Source of the DNA: Hermetia illucens
Taxonomy: Eukaryota; Arthropoda; Insecta; Diptera; Stratiomyidae
Length of the DNA: 64,000 nucleotides
Assembly: GCF_905115235.1 (NCBI RefSeq)
Contig: NC_051850.1
Location: 160,456,615-160,520,614 of the forward strand
Direction: 5' to 3'
Part shown: in pieces, positions 35,401 through 45,500 of the stretch
How the letters are laid out: each line of letters opens with the position of its first letter
Numbering within the stretch: position 1 is the first letter of the stretch
Made by a program: the position numbers and the translations under genes
Notes under the pieces: generated by a model
The model's database searches: none
The model's input: the letters and a program-made list of their open reading frames with translations, nothing else
What the model was told of the DNA's origin: nothing

Positions 35401-36804
35401 TGATTCCCAAATACTTGACCTCTGTTGCGCATTTCACTTCGATGCCATGAAATCTAGCATATTGGCTTCCGCTTCACAGTGAATAGTACTATATTGGCTT
35501 TGGCTTGTATGGCTAGTGATTCGCAGTGCGGTTTGAACTCTCTCGAATAAGGTATCTCCTCATATTTACCCCTACATATTAAAACAATGTCGTTAGCATA
35601 ACCACGGACCTGTCTTCCAATGTTTGTTAGCTCTATTAGGAATTAATTACCATTCTTCAATACCGCAACCTTGAGTAGGGGTCATGACAATAGAATTTGT
35701 ATCTATTAATATTTCTATTCGCCTACTCTCTAACATTCTGCCCAACCAGAAGGCCAGGGGCCCACTTCCTTCCGAACTTGAGCATCTCGAATCTCTGTAT
35801 GCAATTTGTTGTTGAACGCTCCTTCCTGTGTTTTTATAGCATCCAGTGCTATCTCTGTTAGCTGATACCAAGCAGTTGCGGTTAACCATGCTGCTCGGTA
35901 AGCGTGCTGACATAGATATAGAGAATTACGTATTAGCACGTTCTAATATAGTTATCTGCGTCCTTCTCCACCGTTCTATTACGAACGATGTTAGGTTTAA
36001 GGGGGCAGTTATCCTTTTGGTGTTCACCTATTTCTTTCTCTTCATTTCTCGCCTATGAATGAATTTGAAAGGGTCTTCCAATCGTTCTTCCTTGACAAAT
36101 TCAAGATATTCTTTCCCATTTCCTCACGAGATAAACGGAGTGACAAAGTCTTGCGCCGAACTAAGAGTTAAAATTGGGTTTAGCCCACGTTTGCCAGTTC
36201 CTAAAAGAAATAAGGCTCGAAACGAAGTGACGTTTGTCAGTGAGACACCGGTACAGGTAGGCAGAGCTATGGGTTGGCAGCAGGTTACTTTCTCCTCGCA
36301 AACCTGAAAGTGAATCTACTTTCCGTATGCCCAAGAAGCGGTAGGAAGCGAAAACGACTGCTGAATTAGATCGCCTATTTTTTGACCGTTTACCATGTGT
36401 TTCTCAATACTTGTGCAGATTCCCTTTTCCAGTAAGAAGAGAACGCCACCACCAATTTCCGAAATATGCAATAGTTTTGTTAATTAATTTATTAGAAAGT
36501 TTAAAAGATATTATTTCAATACTTTCTAGAATAAGCTTCTGGTGATTGCTGGATATAACACCTCCTGGTTTGATTTTGGAAGCAGATATTCAAAAATTCT
36601 AATAATTTTCATGATCAATGCTCAGCAACCATTAACGTTCACGGTCGGCGGATTTTTCAATCTTTCCTTAAACGGTTTTACTGGGGTAAGGTTTATATAA
36701 AATATCTGAATCTTGGCCCGTTAAAAATCTATTTACAATCATTCCAGATATTAAGCCGATCGTATTCTTCAATAGCGGTGCTGCGTCAAATGTACGCCAA
36801 ATAA
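20418..36804 (+). CDS. Odorant receptor, complete seven-exon gene (plus gene 2)
   Basis: This is an insect odorant receptor (7tm_6), the tuning subunit of an odour-gated cation channel that works with the co-receptor Orco. Exons: 20418-20690, 20759-20851, 20904-21009, 31487-31763, 31824-32025, 36530-36685, 36748-36804; together 1164 nt, 387 residues and a stop. All introns are GT-AG, and phases join without a break. The start has a good context (CAAGAAATG), and exon 1 is the same length (273 nt) as in the gene at 63602. Helix 2 shows LTFTHFGG. The C-terminal half has GFQAIVLTGADG, FANQVMEE, GGFFNLSLNGFTG and the tail AVLRQMYAK. The length is typical of the family. Intron 3 (10.5 kb) holds a mariner and two R1 LINE relics; intron 5 (4.5 kb) holds LOA- and RTE-type LINE relics. 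A possible AATAAA is at 37182-37187. The ligand cannot be inferred. Confidence 0.9.
21478..22769 (-). mobile_element. Mariner element (irritans-like), 1292 bp
   Basis: This DNA transposon of the Tc1/mariner superfamily has terminal inverted repeats of about 28 bp beginning CGAGGGCGGTCCGATAAG, and TA target duplications at 21476-21477 and 22770-22771. It encodes a DD34D transposase on the minus strand. It lies in intron 3 of the plus OR, about 470 bases past exon 3. The ends look intact, so it could be mobilised in trans if an active transposase exists. Confidence 0.95.
21543..22591 (-). pseudogene. Mariner transposase, inactivated
   Basis: The protein starts MEKEQYRSVIRF at 22591 with the paired helix-turn-helix DNA-binding region. 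The catalytic triad lies in VDETWIHW (about 22110), HHDNAPAH (about 21840) and PDLAPCDYYLFP (about 21735), with 34 residues between the second and third aspartate. The sequence is closest in style to the irritans group (Himar1-like AGKVMA and FWDSQG). The frame is lost by a one-base change near 22410, an in-frame stop near 22314 and another near 22070, so no full transposase can be made. Otherwise it is well preserved, implying modest age. Confidence 0.92.
22790..23800. other. Unassigned intron 3 sequence
   Basis: Pyrimidine-rich, AT-rich DNA within OR intron 3. A plus frame at 23492-23800 has no recognisable domain. I see no supported gene. Confidence 0.45.
23807..26950 (-). mobile_element. 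R1-clade LINE relic (intron 3, second copy)
   Basis: This decayed minus-strand R1-type LINE reads in order. RT N-terminal half at 26175-26612 (RRFSDNKVPGLDANPNRALK, KLALLPKPNK). RT catalytic zone near 25790-26130 (VLGSLLWNVK, then GFENDLAMVVVAK, where an active element has FADD). RT tail near 24475-24790 (AIKYLGVMIGGKLN). C-terminal zinc-finger region near 24900-25000 (CGYTPENPAHVMFYCPLF). A further C-terminal end lies at 23807-24043 (FFQCPRFVEERRNLEETPGE). Frameshifts and stops are numerous. A short repeat (25440-25750) interrupts it. The presence of two C-terminal segments suggests a second fragment. Confidence 0.72.
25440..25750 (-). repeat. Short poly-A retroposon-like repeat, copy 1
   Basis: The minus strand of 25458-25545 matches 42040-42143 (plus) and the minus strand of 56810-56905: a segment like GAGTAAGTTGCTC, then a GGTC block, then GTGGATG and GACTTA. 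The adjoining CACCTCTGCCCTG segment (25630-25740) is shared with 56640-56790. The family is not recognised. Confidence 0.55.
27250..30450 (-). mobile_element. R1-clade LINE relic (intron 3, first copy)
   Basis: This minus-strand LINE relic is spread over about 3.2 kb. The start of the second protein is visible near 29460-29510 (MRFVQINLNHHW), typical of R1 ORF2. Endonuclease pieces follow at about 28850-29450 (IAIISEPYRNGHCGVWAAD; LDIVLANDGYVNTSR). Reverse transcriptase pieces lie at about 27770-28260 (CRPICLLGSVGKMLERVVY) and 27550-27610 (GIKYLGVMIGVNFDYK). The region 29820-30450 is in the place of ORF1 but is poorly readable. Many frameshifts are present. Confidence 0.68.
30480..31480. other. 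Unassigned intron 3 sequence before exon 4
   Basis: No gene or named repeat recognised. Short frames on both strands (for example 30954-31187 minus) lack domains. Confidence 0.45.
32280..32975 (-). mobile_element. LOA/I-type LINE relic, RNase H part
   Basis: The minus strand encodes a LINE RNase H remnant: ITWYTDGSLTADCAGTG (the catalytic TDGS) near 32775-32824, then NETAKELARKGAATPLYRP near 32690-32745, the usual end of the domain in LOA/I-clade LINEs. Its reverse transcriptase partner is probably 35010-35940, now separated by an RTE LINE. Confidence 0.6.
32975..34990 (-). mobile_element. RTE-clade LINE relic (endonuclease and reverse transcriptase)
   Basis: A minus-strand LINE with RTE-type domain order. 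The start reads FWNVRTLLDNN (near 34940), then endonuclease SNLIDHFVISSRF (near 34355-34395) and a DHQLMVHHVRH catalytic block. Reverse transcriptase pieces read AITRATYDGAKCHVL and FEVQGGVR (near 33245-33345). The C-terminal end reads GNRERWRV and VDALYPTKR near 33000. It is about 2 kb with several frameshifts. It differs from the ATG-tailed LINE family elsewhere in the window. Confidence 0.65.
35010..35940 (-). mobile_element. LOA/I-type LINE relic, reverse transcriptase part
   Basis: This minus-strand decayed LINE fragment has a reverse transcriptase C-terminal style (FARFHGIEVKCATEVKYLG-like order near 35380-35460, then NLPNGTLRG near 35190). It is probably the upstream half of the element whose RNase H is at 32280-32975, because order and strand fit. 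Many stops. Confidence 0.45.
35950..36525. other. Unassigned intron 5 sequence before exon 6
   Basis: No gene recognised. The last 60 bases are AT-rich and end in the exon 6 acceptor ACTTTCTAG. Confidence 0.5.
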
Positions 36805-37439
36805 TCCATGGCGTTGCAACTGCAAGTTATACAGCACAGTAGAAATATTCTAGAAGCAAATTAATAATTTACTTGCTTATTGACAGGGTATTTGGGATGA
36901 ACTACTTGAATATCTTTTAAGCACAAGATTATTTGCAAACTGGATCAGTCGAACCGCGTACAATAACTCAGATTCAAAAAGCATCACAAGGTTCATATTA
37001 TCGATATAAATTTCGGAAAACTTTCAATAGTTTTTATCACAAAATATAATTGATCATAATTGTAGCTATTGTCTAGATATATGTATAGAATTTAAATTGA
37101 AATTTGTCTATTGGAGTATACATGTATGTATCTAAAGCTTAAACATTCGCACAACACACATTTTGTAATCACTTTATCAAAAATAAAAGCATTGCAAAAA
37201 AAATTGTTTTGCATTCATAAACGATAGAAACGCTTTCCAGAATCATCCTTCCTTCTAAATGACCCCTACCCCTACCATAAATTAAGATAACGAGCACCAT
37301 TCTACACCTAACAACCTCGGCCGTAACTGTAGCTCCGCATCTTCTGTTATGATGTTGGGCTCGTTTCGAAACGAAAGAGGTGGGAAATTTGGATCCGTGG
37401 AGGGGAATGACAGACTAATTCTCATCACTTATTGTCAAA

Positions 37440-40210
37440 TTTTTCCAAAAGTGCCAACTGAGCCCGCAAAGCCTACTTCGCACGATTACTCCTTTCAATC
37501 GGCTTCGTGGTAGGTTGCGGTCGGTATCTCTCCTTCACAGCACTCCACCCCCAGCTGAAAACTAGGGGTTTCGACTAGAGAACCCGTTGCGAGGCTACTC
37601 ATCTGCAGTCGATTAGCGGACGTCAAAACGATCGTGGCACCCTCACTTCCTTCCAGTGCTGTATGTTTCCTGGAAGAAAGGCTTCAACCTGTCCAAGGAA
37701 ATCCTCTTCGACTTAGTAGCGACGTCCAAACCAAACGACAGAGGGTGTCAGCACATGACTGTATTGTTATGTCCTAAAGGGATATTACCTCAGGTCACCC
37801 CACAAACCGATCTATGATTGGGATACTTGTAGCCATTCAGGTCTCGCAAAGTGCCTAGATTGTCGAGGTATATAATGTGGAAGCGCATTGTCGACCTAGG
37901 AAATACATCTACCTCCTTCCTGACATGCCTAGTCACTTCACAGGGTACTCCTTCAACTTATGGTTGGAGGACAATTGAAGACTCTCAAGAACTGCGTCAT
38001 CCTTCTAGGTCACAACGATTGCAAAAAAATCGACTGCGGCTAGTAGGTTGATCTCGGAGATCGGGGACTGAGCATCAGCGATTAAGTTGTCTTTATCGGA
38101 CACGTGTTGAACGTCCGATGGCTGATGTAGACTAAGTGGGGAAGTTACATACACGGCTAATAATTTACGATCATAGAAGCTGTAATTCTATTGCGTGGGA
38201 TTCAATGATCCAGTGGTTGCCACCTTGGTTTCACCCCTAGGTGAAAAACAGCACCTACTGCTGTGTCTAAGGCGTCGACGAACACGGTTAGGGGTGGAGT
38301 TTGTTGATGGAATGCCAACAAAGTAATGTCTACCAACTGTTTTTTTTTGTGATTTCAAACGCTTGGGCGATTTCTGGAAACCACATAACCACTCGCGGAT
38401 CCTTGATCTTAGGGCTACACAGGAAGGCGTTAAGTAATTCCGGGCAGGCGGAAAACTACGGCAGAAGTTCACCATGCCTAAGAACCTTCTAAGGCCTTTG
38501 GTCGTTTTGGCAGCGGAAACTTCGCGATCGCTTACACCTTGTCAGGGTTGAGTTGTATGCCGTCAAGAGTAATGAAATGGCCTAGAAACCTTACCTGTTG
38601 CTTGAGAAACTTGCTTTTGTCAACGTTGAGAATTAGGCCATATCCAAGGAAGCGTTAAAAATGCACCCGAGATGTGCTAAACGCTCGGACTCGGCGGAAT
38701 AAGCGACCAGCTCGTCATCCAAGTAGACGAAACAGAGATCCAAGTTTCTTAGAACAGGGTGGATGGCACTGGCCAGAATTCATTTGTGTAAACTAGAAGA
38801 GTCCAAAAGGTATGGAAAATGCTGTCTTTGAAATATCTTCGGGAACTACAGAGAATTGATGGTAGGCCTTGGCGAGATCTAAAGTCGAGAAAACACGACA
38901 GCTTGCAAATAAGTCGCAATGTTTTGAGGAACCAGCAGTATTGATGTAATGCTTAACTGATTGACAGAGACCACATTCGGCAGTAACGTTGCGATCTTTT
39001 TCGAGGAGTGTGCGAATGCGTGGATCTGCAACGTCCTCAATCTTGATAGAAAGAGCTATGTTGTTAGAGCAGATTGAAATTTTCCCTCATGATCGCAGAG
39101 ACGATGTGAGGTCTATCAGGGATCTATGCTGCATATTTACCAGCAATCCATAGTGACACAGGAAGTCTGCGCCTAATATGGGGATACTGATGTCAGACAA
39201 TATGAGGTTCGACGCAAGCCAAGGCTCATGTCTACTTGCCTGTAGCGGTAAGTTGCGATTGACGTGAGAGAAGACAGAGAGGACCGAAACTTCCACGCCT
39301 GTGTCTACCAGATAATTGCGCTTACTAAGGCGGTCGTACACTGTAAGGCGACATGTTGCTGAAATTCGGGTAGAGGTCACCGTGCCCTCCAACGAACTCA
39401 GTTTCTTGGAGTCGCGATGAAAGTGCATGGGCTAGCATATTTGTGGCTTGATCTGCAAACCTATTGTGATACAAGCCCACGCCAGACCTTCATGCGAACA
39501 GCGGCACGAGGCTACCCAAACGCCCATTTTTTGAGGGGGACGACGAACGTATTGGCAACCGCTCTCAAGAACGCAAGGCATTCATCGCCGCCGTCAGTGT
39601 AGCCACATTGGTCATGTGCAGGGCCATTGGCTTTCTCAATTCCGCCGCGTTGGCGTCCTCGCACGACACCTCCACGACCACGGGACACATTTGCACCTCA
39701 CAAATTTTATCTACAGTCGCGGCCAACTCCTCCAAGGAACCGGAATCCGCACGCCCTAGTATGGCCTCCGTGCCCTACGGCAGTCACTGAAGCACAAGCA
39801 CTTCAAAAGCTCAGACCAAACCATGTCGCCAATCGGCTGCTTCATTTACCGAAGCAGCTGGCTGGAGATGCGGTTGCTACACGTCAGATCTATCAGCAAG
39901 TGATTCAACTTACCTGTCTTACTTATTGACAGGGGCCTGATGAGCTGATCCTTCAGTTGTAGGCGCCTGCTGAGCTTATCCTTCAGGCATAGGAGCAGTC
40001 CCTCAGCATCTCGGCGAAGAGAGCAACTGTCTCCTCGTCCAGTTCAACCAAAGCATGATTCAATTTAGTGGCGTCCGTCGTGACGCCCGCCAACGCGAAG
40101 TGGACCTCCAACTGGAGGAACTACGCCTCTGGATTCCGGCACCAAAATGGAGGCACCTTATCCGAAACGATGGCTAAGGAGCAGAAGGTTGACGAGGGAT
40201 ATCAAAGGTG
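37440..40210 (-). mobile_element. Old Ty3/Gypsy (CsRn1-like) relic, copy B
   Basis: This is the same decayed minus-strand element as in copy A, but uninterrupted. Parts in order: gag region near 40.0-40.15 kb, protease near 39.3 kb, reverse transcriptase near 38.5-38.7 kb, integrase region near 37.8-37.95 kb, and pol 3' end near 37.5-37.7 kb. It is a fossil with many breaks that predates the segmental duplication. No LTRs were recognised. Confidence 0.65.
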
Positions 40211-40798
40211 TCAATTCAAATTTTCATCAGAACTGGTGTTGTATTAGATCGATGTATTTGTTGAAGTATTCCATCGCTGGAAGAAGTTCGTCTGAAGGTA
40301 CAGCAACGACCACTGCAGTGGCACCAATTGAAGACAAAACATCAGCAGATACATTTTCATTACCAGCTTGTCTAACTATATTCAGACAATGGTCCGATAA
40401 AAACTAGTTCTCCGACAAAATCTAAGTGTCGCGACTGCTTCGGATTCTCTTTTTCGGCTTTTTGATTGTTATCAAACGCTATTTTTTTATGGTCTGTTTT
40501 AATCACTAGATATCAATTAAGTGACAGAAGAAATTGAGTGTAACTCACAGGAACCCTTTGGAAAAGGCGCACTGATATTTTTGCTTCACAAGACACTTAT
40601 TGGTGTTGTGCCAAAAGCGGCGACATAGAATACAAACGAGGTAAAAATGGCTGTAAACTTCTCTATTTTGATAGCCCACGCTCTCAATATGGTGTCAGCA
40701 TTGCCATCTCAGAGGGTTGCCCTGATCCCATTAAAAAAGTCTAATGATTTGATAATGGCTGGTGAAACTCACTACTATATCAGCTGATCACACGATTC

Positions 40799-41553
40799 GA
40801 CTGACTGACTGACCCTGGCCAATGTGCGAGGCCAGATAAAAGCAGCAGGATCATTCTCAAGACCATTCGACATCAACAACGGTCTAAGACAAGGGGATGC
40901 CCTATCATGCATTCTCTTTAACCTGGCCCTCGAGAAAGTGATCCGTGATGCTGAGGTAAATGCAAGAGGTACGATCCTCTTTAAGTCCACCCAACTACTG
41001 GCCTATGCTGACGATATCGACATCATGGGAAGAACCACCCGAGACGTACAAACTGCCTTCATCCAGATCGAGTGGGGGGCGCGAGATCATGGGCTGCATA
41101 TCAATGAAGGCAAGACCAACAACATCAAAGCACACTCATGTATTCCTCCGAGACTTGGGTTCTTAGGAAGAAGAATTGCGAACTCTTGGCCGCGTTCGAA
41201 AGATGGATCCTCCGAAGAATTTTTGGCCCCCTACATGAGGATGGACGATTCCGTAGCCTACACAATGACGAAATCTATGAGCGATACCATGACCGTCCGG
41301 TTGTGGATAAAATTCGGCTCAATAGGTTACGGTGGGCGGGTCACTTAATTCGTATGGATGAGGATGATCTATGGTAGAAAAAGAAGACGAGGCAGACCCT
41401 GCCTAAGATGGAGTGATGGCGTAGGTCAGGCCGCCAGACAGCTTTTAGGGATATCGAATTGGTGGACCTCGGCTCGAAACCGGGATGTTTGGAGTTCCTT
41501 ATTAAGGCAGGCCTAGACCGGATACCGGTTGTTGCGCCGTAGATTATGATAAT
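40799..41553 (+). mobile_element. 5'-truncated RTE-like LINE with 13-bp target duplication
   Basis: A 755-bp plus-strand insertion flanked by GATCACACGATTC (40786-40798 and 41554-41566). Copy A has the empty site near 11133-11147. It encodes a reverse transcriptase segment: NNGLRQGDALSCILFNLALE, then LLAYADDIDIMGRT (catalytic ADD) and HINEGKT. An internal deletion joins this to the C-terminal RLRWAGHLIRMDEDD segment. The 3' end is GGTTGTTGCGCC followed by a GATTATGATAAT tail instead of poly-A. The internal deletion and truncation make it inactive. Confidence 0.9.
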
Positions 41554-41977
41554 GATCACACGATTCATTTCTTCCCCGCATCCCCACCACAGACACGTCA
41601 ATGCGAAACCGAAAGCCATGCCTTTTGGCAACTTGCCTGTAATGTGCCTATATCATCATTGCGTACGATCTGCGATATGAGTCAAAAGGCAGCCGGCAAC
41701 AGGTATCATGGGAAAAAGGATTTGGTGTACGAAATAAGGGTCCTTAGATTAGTTTTGATGTTTTCTAAATTAAGTTGAAGAGCCAAGATGGCGCGTTTCC
41801 AAGGTCCATGTTCATCCGATTTTTCACCGGCAGTCTGGAGAGTTCTAGACTTTCTAGAATGTCCAATGACCGTGTTTAATTAATTAAAAGCTCGGGATAT
41901 ACTTCTCAAATTGTAATCACTGAGGTAGGAAAAAACTAACTCCTGAAATATCGGTATCTGCAATAAATACAATAGGG

Positions 41978-42143
41978 GTGAAATCGTCAGTCAACTTTTT
42001 CGTTGTTTTTTGATAACTTGGGTGTTTAACCCAAAAAAGAGGAGTCCGTGGACTACAAAAGAGGAAGTAAGTTGCTTCCCAAGTGGTCCGGTTCGTCACC
42101 AAGTGGGTGCTGACTCAGGACTCACAGCATCCTCAACAAAAAA
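41978..42143 (+). mobile_element. Short poly-A retroposon, copy 2
   Basis: About 165 bp that copy A lacks (its continuous site is near 11260-11280). It ends in a run of A near 42135-42147 and is flanked by imperfect TACAATAG/TATAATAG. It shares the core around 42040-42130 with repeats at 25458-25545 and 56810-56905. It is probably the 3' end of an unidentified LINE, or a SINE. Confidence 0.65.
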
Positions 42144-42445
42144 AAAATATAATAGAGTTGTCCCTAATCAAAAAACAATCTTTTCATTTCCTTGAAACAC
42201 AGGCCAACCAAAAAGTTACAAACCACACATTAAGGCTAAGCCTCTTAATCCAGTAAGTATTCATAGATTTTAATTGACTTCCAAAACGAATTCGTTATAA
42301 CCTCCATTTTACGATTTGAATTTCCACATGAAAAGCATTTGATAAATTGCGACTTTTATGCAACTTTTGTATAAAGTTTTATTTATTTGACTATACTAAG
42401 TGCAACAATAATGTAATCGCTATAACAGCAATAATGTTAAGCTCT

Positions 42446-42451
42446 TTTATT
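42446..42451 (-). promoter_or_regulatory. Possible poly-A signal, minus OR gene
   Basis: AATAAA on the minus strand lies about 135 bases past the stop codon at 42585 and is conserved in copy A. Motif match only. Confidence 0.4.
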
Positions 42452-42584
42452 ACAACAAAATTACAATAAGTGAGTGGTAAAATTGAATCCGTTCAATGGT
42501 GGAAATAAAACTACAATAAAAAGCATTTGCTATTAAAAAAAAGTCATTCCTTGCAATATTAAAAGTTGATTGAATTGTGAAATG

Positions 42585-45500
42585 TTACTCAGAATAAACT
42601 TGTCTCAACAATGCAATGAAGGAGTACGATTTCCCGAGAATCTGAAATGAAGCAGAATCCTTTATTCCTGTAGCTATTGCTAATAAAATCAGAACTACCC
42701 CCGTGAATGTATTTAAGGATAAATCAAAGAAGCCTCCTACGCTGAAAGTTACTGGCTTTTGCGCCCTCAGCAAGAAGAATATCAAATCTTTTGTATACTT
42801 TGTGCCAAAAGTATACCAAGCGGAGTCGTATCCTGTTATGGCCAGCAACTGATTCTGAAAAGAGCAGGATGAACTTTTTGGATTATAGGTTGCTTTTACA
42901 CTTTTTTCGAATAGTAACTTACCTGATCCATAACCTGATTGGCGAAGAAGCAATAAATAAACAACTCCGAGAAGATGCACCCTAAGTACATGTATAAGAT
43001 GATCATCCCATCGGAGAGTCTGGCCGTTGTGGCTTGAAATCCGGTTAACGCAAAGATCAATAATGAAGTGAAGAACTGAATCAATAATTGGTAGCTGAAG
43101 ATGCGCTCGATGCGGTTCCTTAAACTAGAGAAGTCAAAATGAATGATGCGGTTAAATTTGGATGACAATGTAAGATATCACGTAAAAGCTAGTTAACCAA
43201 GCTAAACGTAGAATAGGTGCATCCCTAGTAGTGATAATTCTAGATTAGATGCATCTTAAGAGGTCGAAGTTTTCGTATATACTCGAAGAATGATCTTTAG
43301 AGACGAAGAGCTTTGAATTAAACTAAAAATACAAAAAATGTCCTTAATATCCATAAATTTTGACAGATAGAGTAGGGCTTTATATACCGACGCGAGAAAA
43401 CAAGAAACAGCCAGGCCTATATGCGAAAACGTAACCAATACCAGCGCGAATTCAACTGAAATTGAAGAGTTTACCAGGAGAGGTTTGCCAATTAAACAAC
43501 TGATCGAAGCTCAAGAAATAATATGCACTTCTCATAAGAAAACCCCTGAGGAACTTGGAAAAAGTTGCATAACACTACCGAAGGGCACGAAGCCAAAGAT
43601 GGCAACTCAAACGTCCCCAACTACTTTCCCTAACAATAGGGATCTGGTCAAAACTCGCCTTTGGAAGACGTGCTTCAATCAAGACAAGAAATACAGGTAC
43701 AAAACAGGATCTCCCACCAAAGCACTGTGTCAGTGTTGGAGTAAAATGAGCTGGCAGCGTAAGAGATACGAGCTAAAGTTCGACCTTGGTTAAATCAAGA
43801 AATAAACGATATGGAACCAAAAGAATAATTCGGAAACGAAATCGCCAAGAAGCGCTTGTACTAACAGCAAAAGTGGGTGTGTCCTATGTTGATATTCACC
43901 GCAGGATCAAGGCGGATCCTACGGAGAAGGAGCTTAGTGGTAATGTTACGCGAATTAAGCAAACAGAAATAGGAGGGTTGCTGTTCGAACAATCCAAGAC
44001 GCGTACAGCGACACGTAGACAGCGGCTCTAACTATTCATATCTATGATATTAGCTACGAAAACATTGTCAGCGGTTAAAGTCTACATGGGATAGGTCGTG
44101 TGCAGGCGAGCCAATTGCCCTAAAAAGTGTTCCTAATGCCTCGGGTTCGAACATATGGCGAAGGATTGAACTAGCACCACCGATAGATCCAAACTGTGCC
44201 GAAGAAGCGGAGGGAGAAATTATTTGGCGAAGGACTGCTCGAAAAGCCCTCACTGTCTTCTATGTCATAGATCGCGATTTCAACCATACAACGGATAGCA
44301 CCAGATGTCCAGCCTACTGCTGCTATTGTTTGCGCATAATACAAGAATCTCCATCAAGGCGACTAAAAAACGGACGTAAGTGAAAGGCTACGGTGTGGGC
44401 CTGCGGTAACCGTGCATTGTAGCAAGGAATGAAGTATGATGAACACTACTTTGTGAGGGTCAAAATCTATGCCCTCTATTTTTAGAACGGTTATGACAAG
44501 TATGACAATAGTAGAGTATTGTAATACTAGACGAACTAGTGAGAGGCTCCAGAGAGCAGAACGCGAAACCCATTGTTGGTTACATCAACGCCTATTCAGT
44601 AGGGTGAGAAAGCCAAGAATCAAATGAAAGAGAAAGAGTTCTACCCGAGATGTTTTCCTGCCTAAACATCACCGTCGGAAAGGCAAACACGTTGAGGAGA
44701 ACTACGTTGGAGAACTAGGTTCCGTCGTGACCATGTTTCTGGTTACTTTGGTAAGTGACTGAATTGAAGAGACCAGAAACAGGTTGGCTATCAAGATCAC
44801 TTGATGAGGATACATTTCTGGAAGTGTTGCGGCAGAATAACGAGTTTACTGGAACGGCTGTATATAAGACGTCGCAGTTAACTCAACAGATGTATCGAGC
44901 ATGTGATACTTCCAAGCCAAGACACGCCCCCTTTCAGAAGCACAACCGTGCCTACCGGTGGAACGCTGAAATAGCTAAACGGTATGCCTGAAAGTCAGAA
45001 GGCAAAGTATGAAAACCTCGACCTGCAAATGATCCCACCAAAGTGGTTAGTAAGCTAGCCAGGAGAACTTTTGACAAAGGCAAATACTGCACACTGGTGA
45101 CTATCGGCATCAAGAATACGTTCGAACCGTATTATTGAAGCGACCATCGCGGTACAAACTCCAAACTACTTATTAAATATTCACAGGAAGGGACTAAGAC
45201 GTACAATATAATGGTAGGTGTTCCGCAGGGTGTGCGATGGCGTTTTACGACTACCAGTACCTAAGCAAACCGTCAAATTCACAGATGACGTCAGCAAGGC
45301 TATCGGAATGGTCGAGTCTTGGCTTAACTATTTCGGGTTGAACCTTGCTGAACACAAAACTGAGCTGGTACTTTTGACAAAGTGGCAGAAACAGAAAACC
45401 ATTCAGATTTGCGACGGCACTCACACCGTACACCCTCTCTTCGCTGAAATACTTACCTGGGAGTAACTTTGGCTTGAAGCTGAGCTTTAAACCCCATTTA

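Larger units (their letters stand above)
36721..43610. repeat. Segmental duplication, copy B
   Basis: This is the sister of 1-17170 and holds the same order: plus-OR last exon (36748-36804), old Ty3/Gypsy relic, spacer, minus-OR 3' half, OR exon relic. It lacks the young Ty3/Gypsy, SINE, R4-like LINE and hairpin of copy A. It has its own RTE-like LINE (40799-41553) and poly-A retroposon (41978-42143). The right edge is soft. Confidence 0.85.

Noticed and set aside
39608-39929. Plus-strand frames of 60-100 codons as small genes
   Set aside because: They are antisense to the gag region of the old Ty3/Gypsy relic and are not conserved as frames in copy A.
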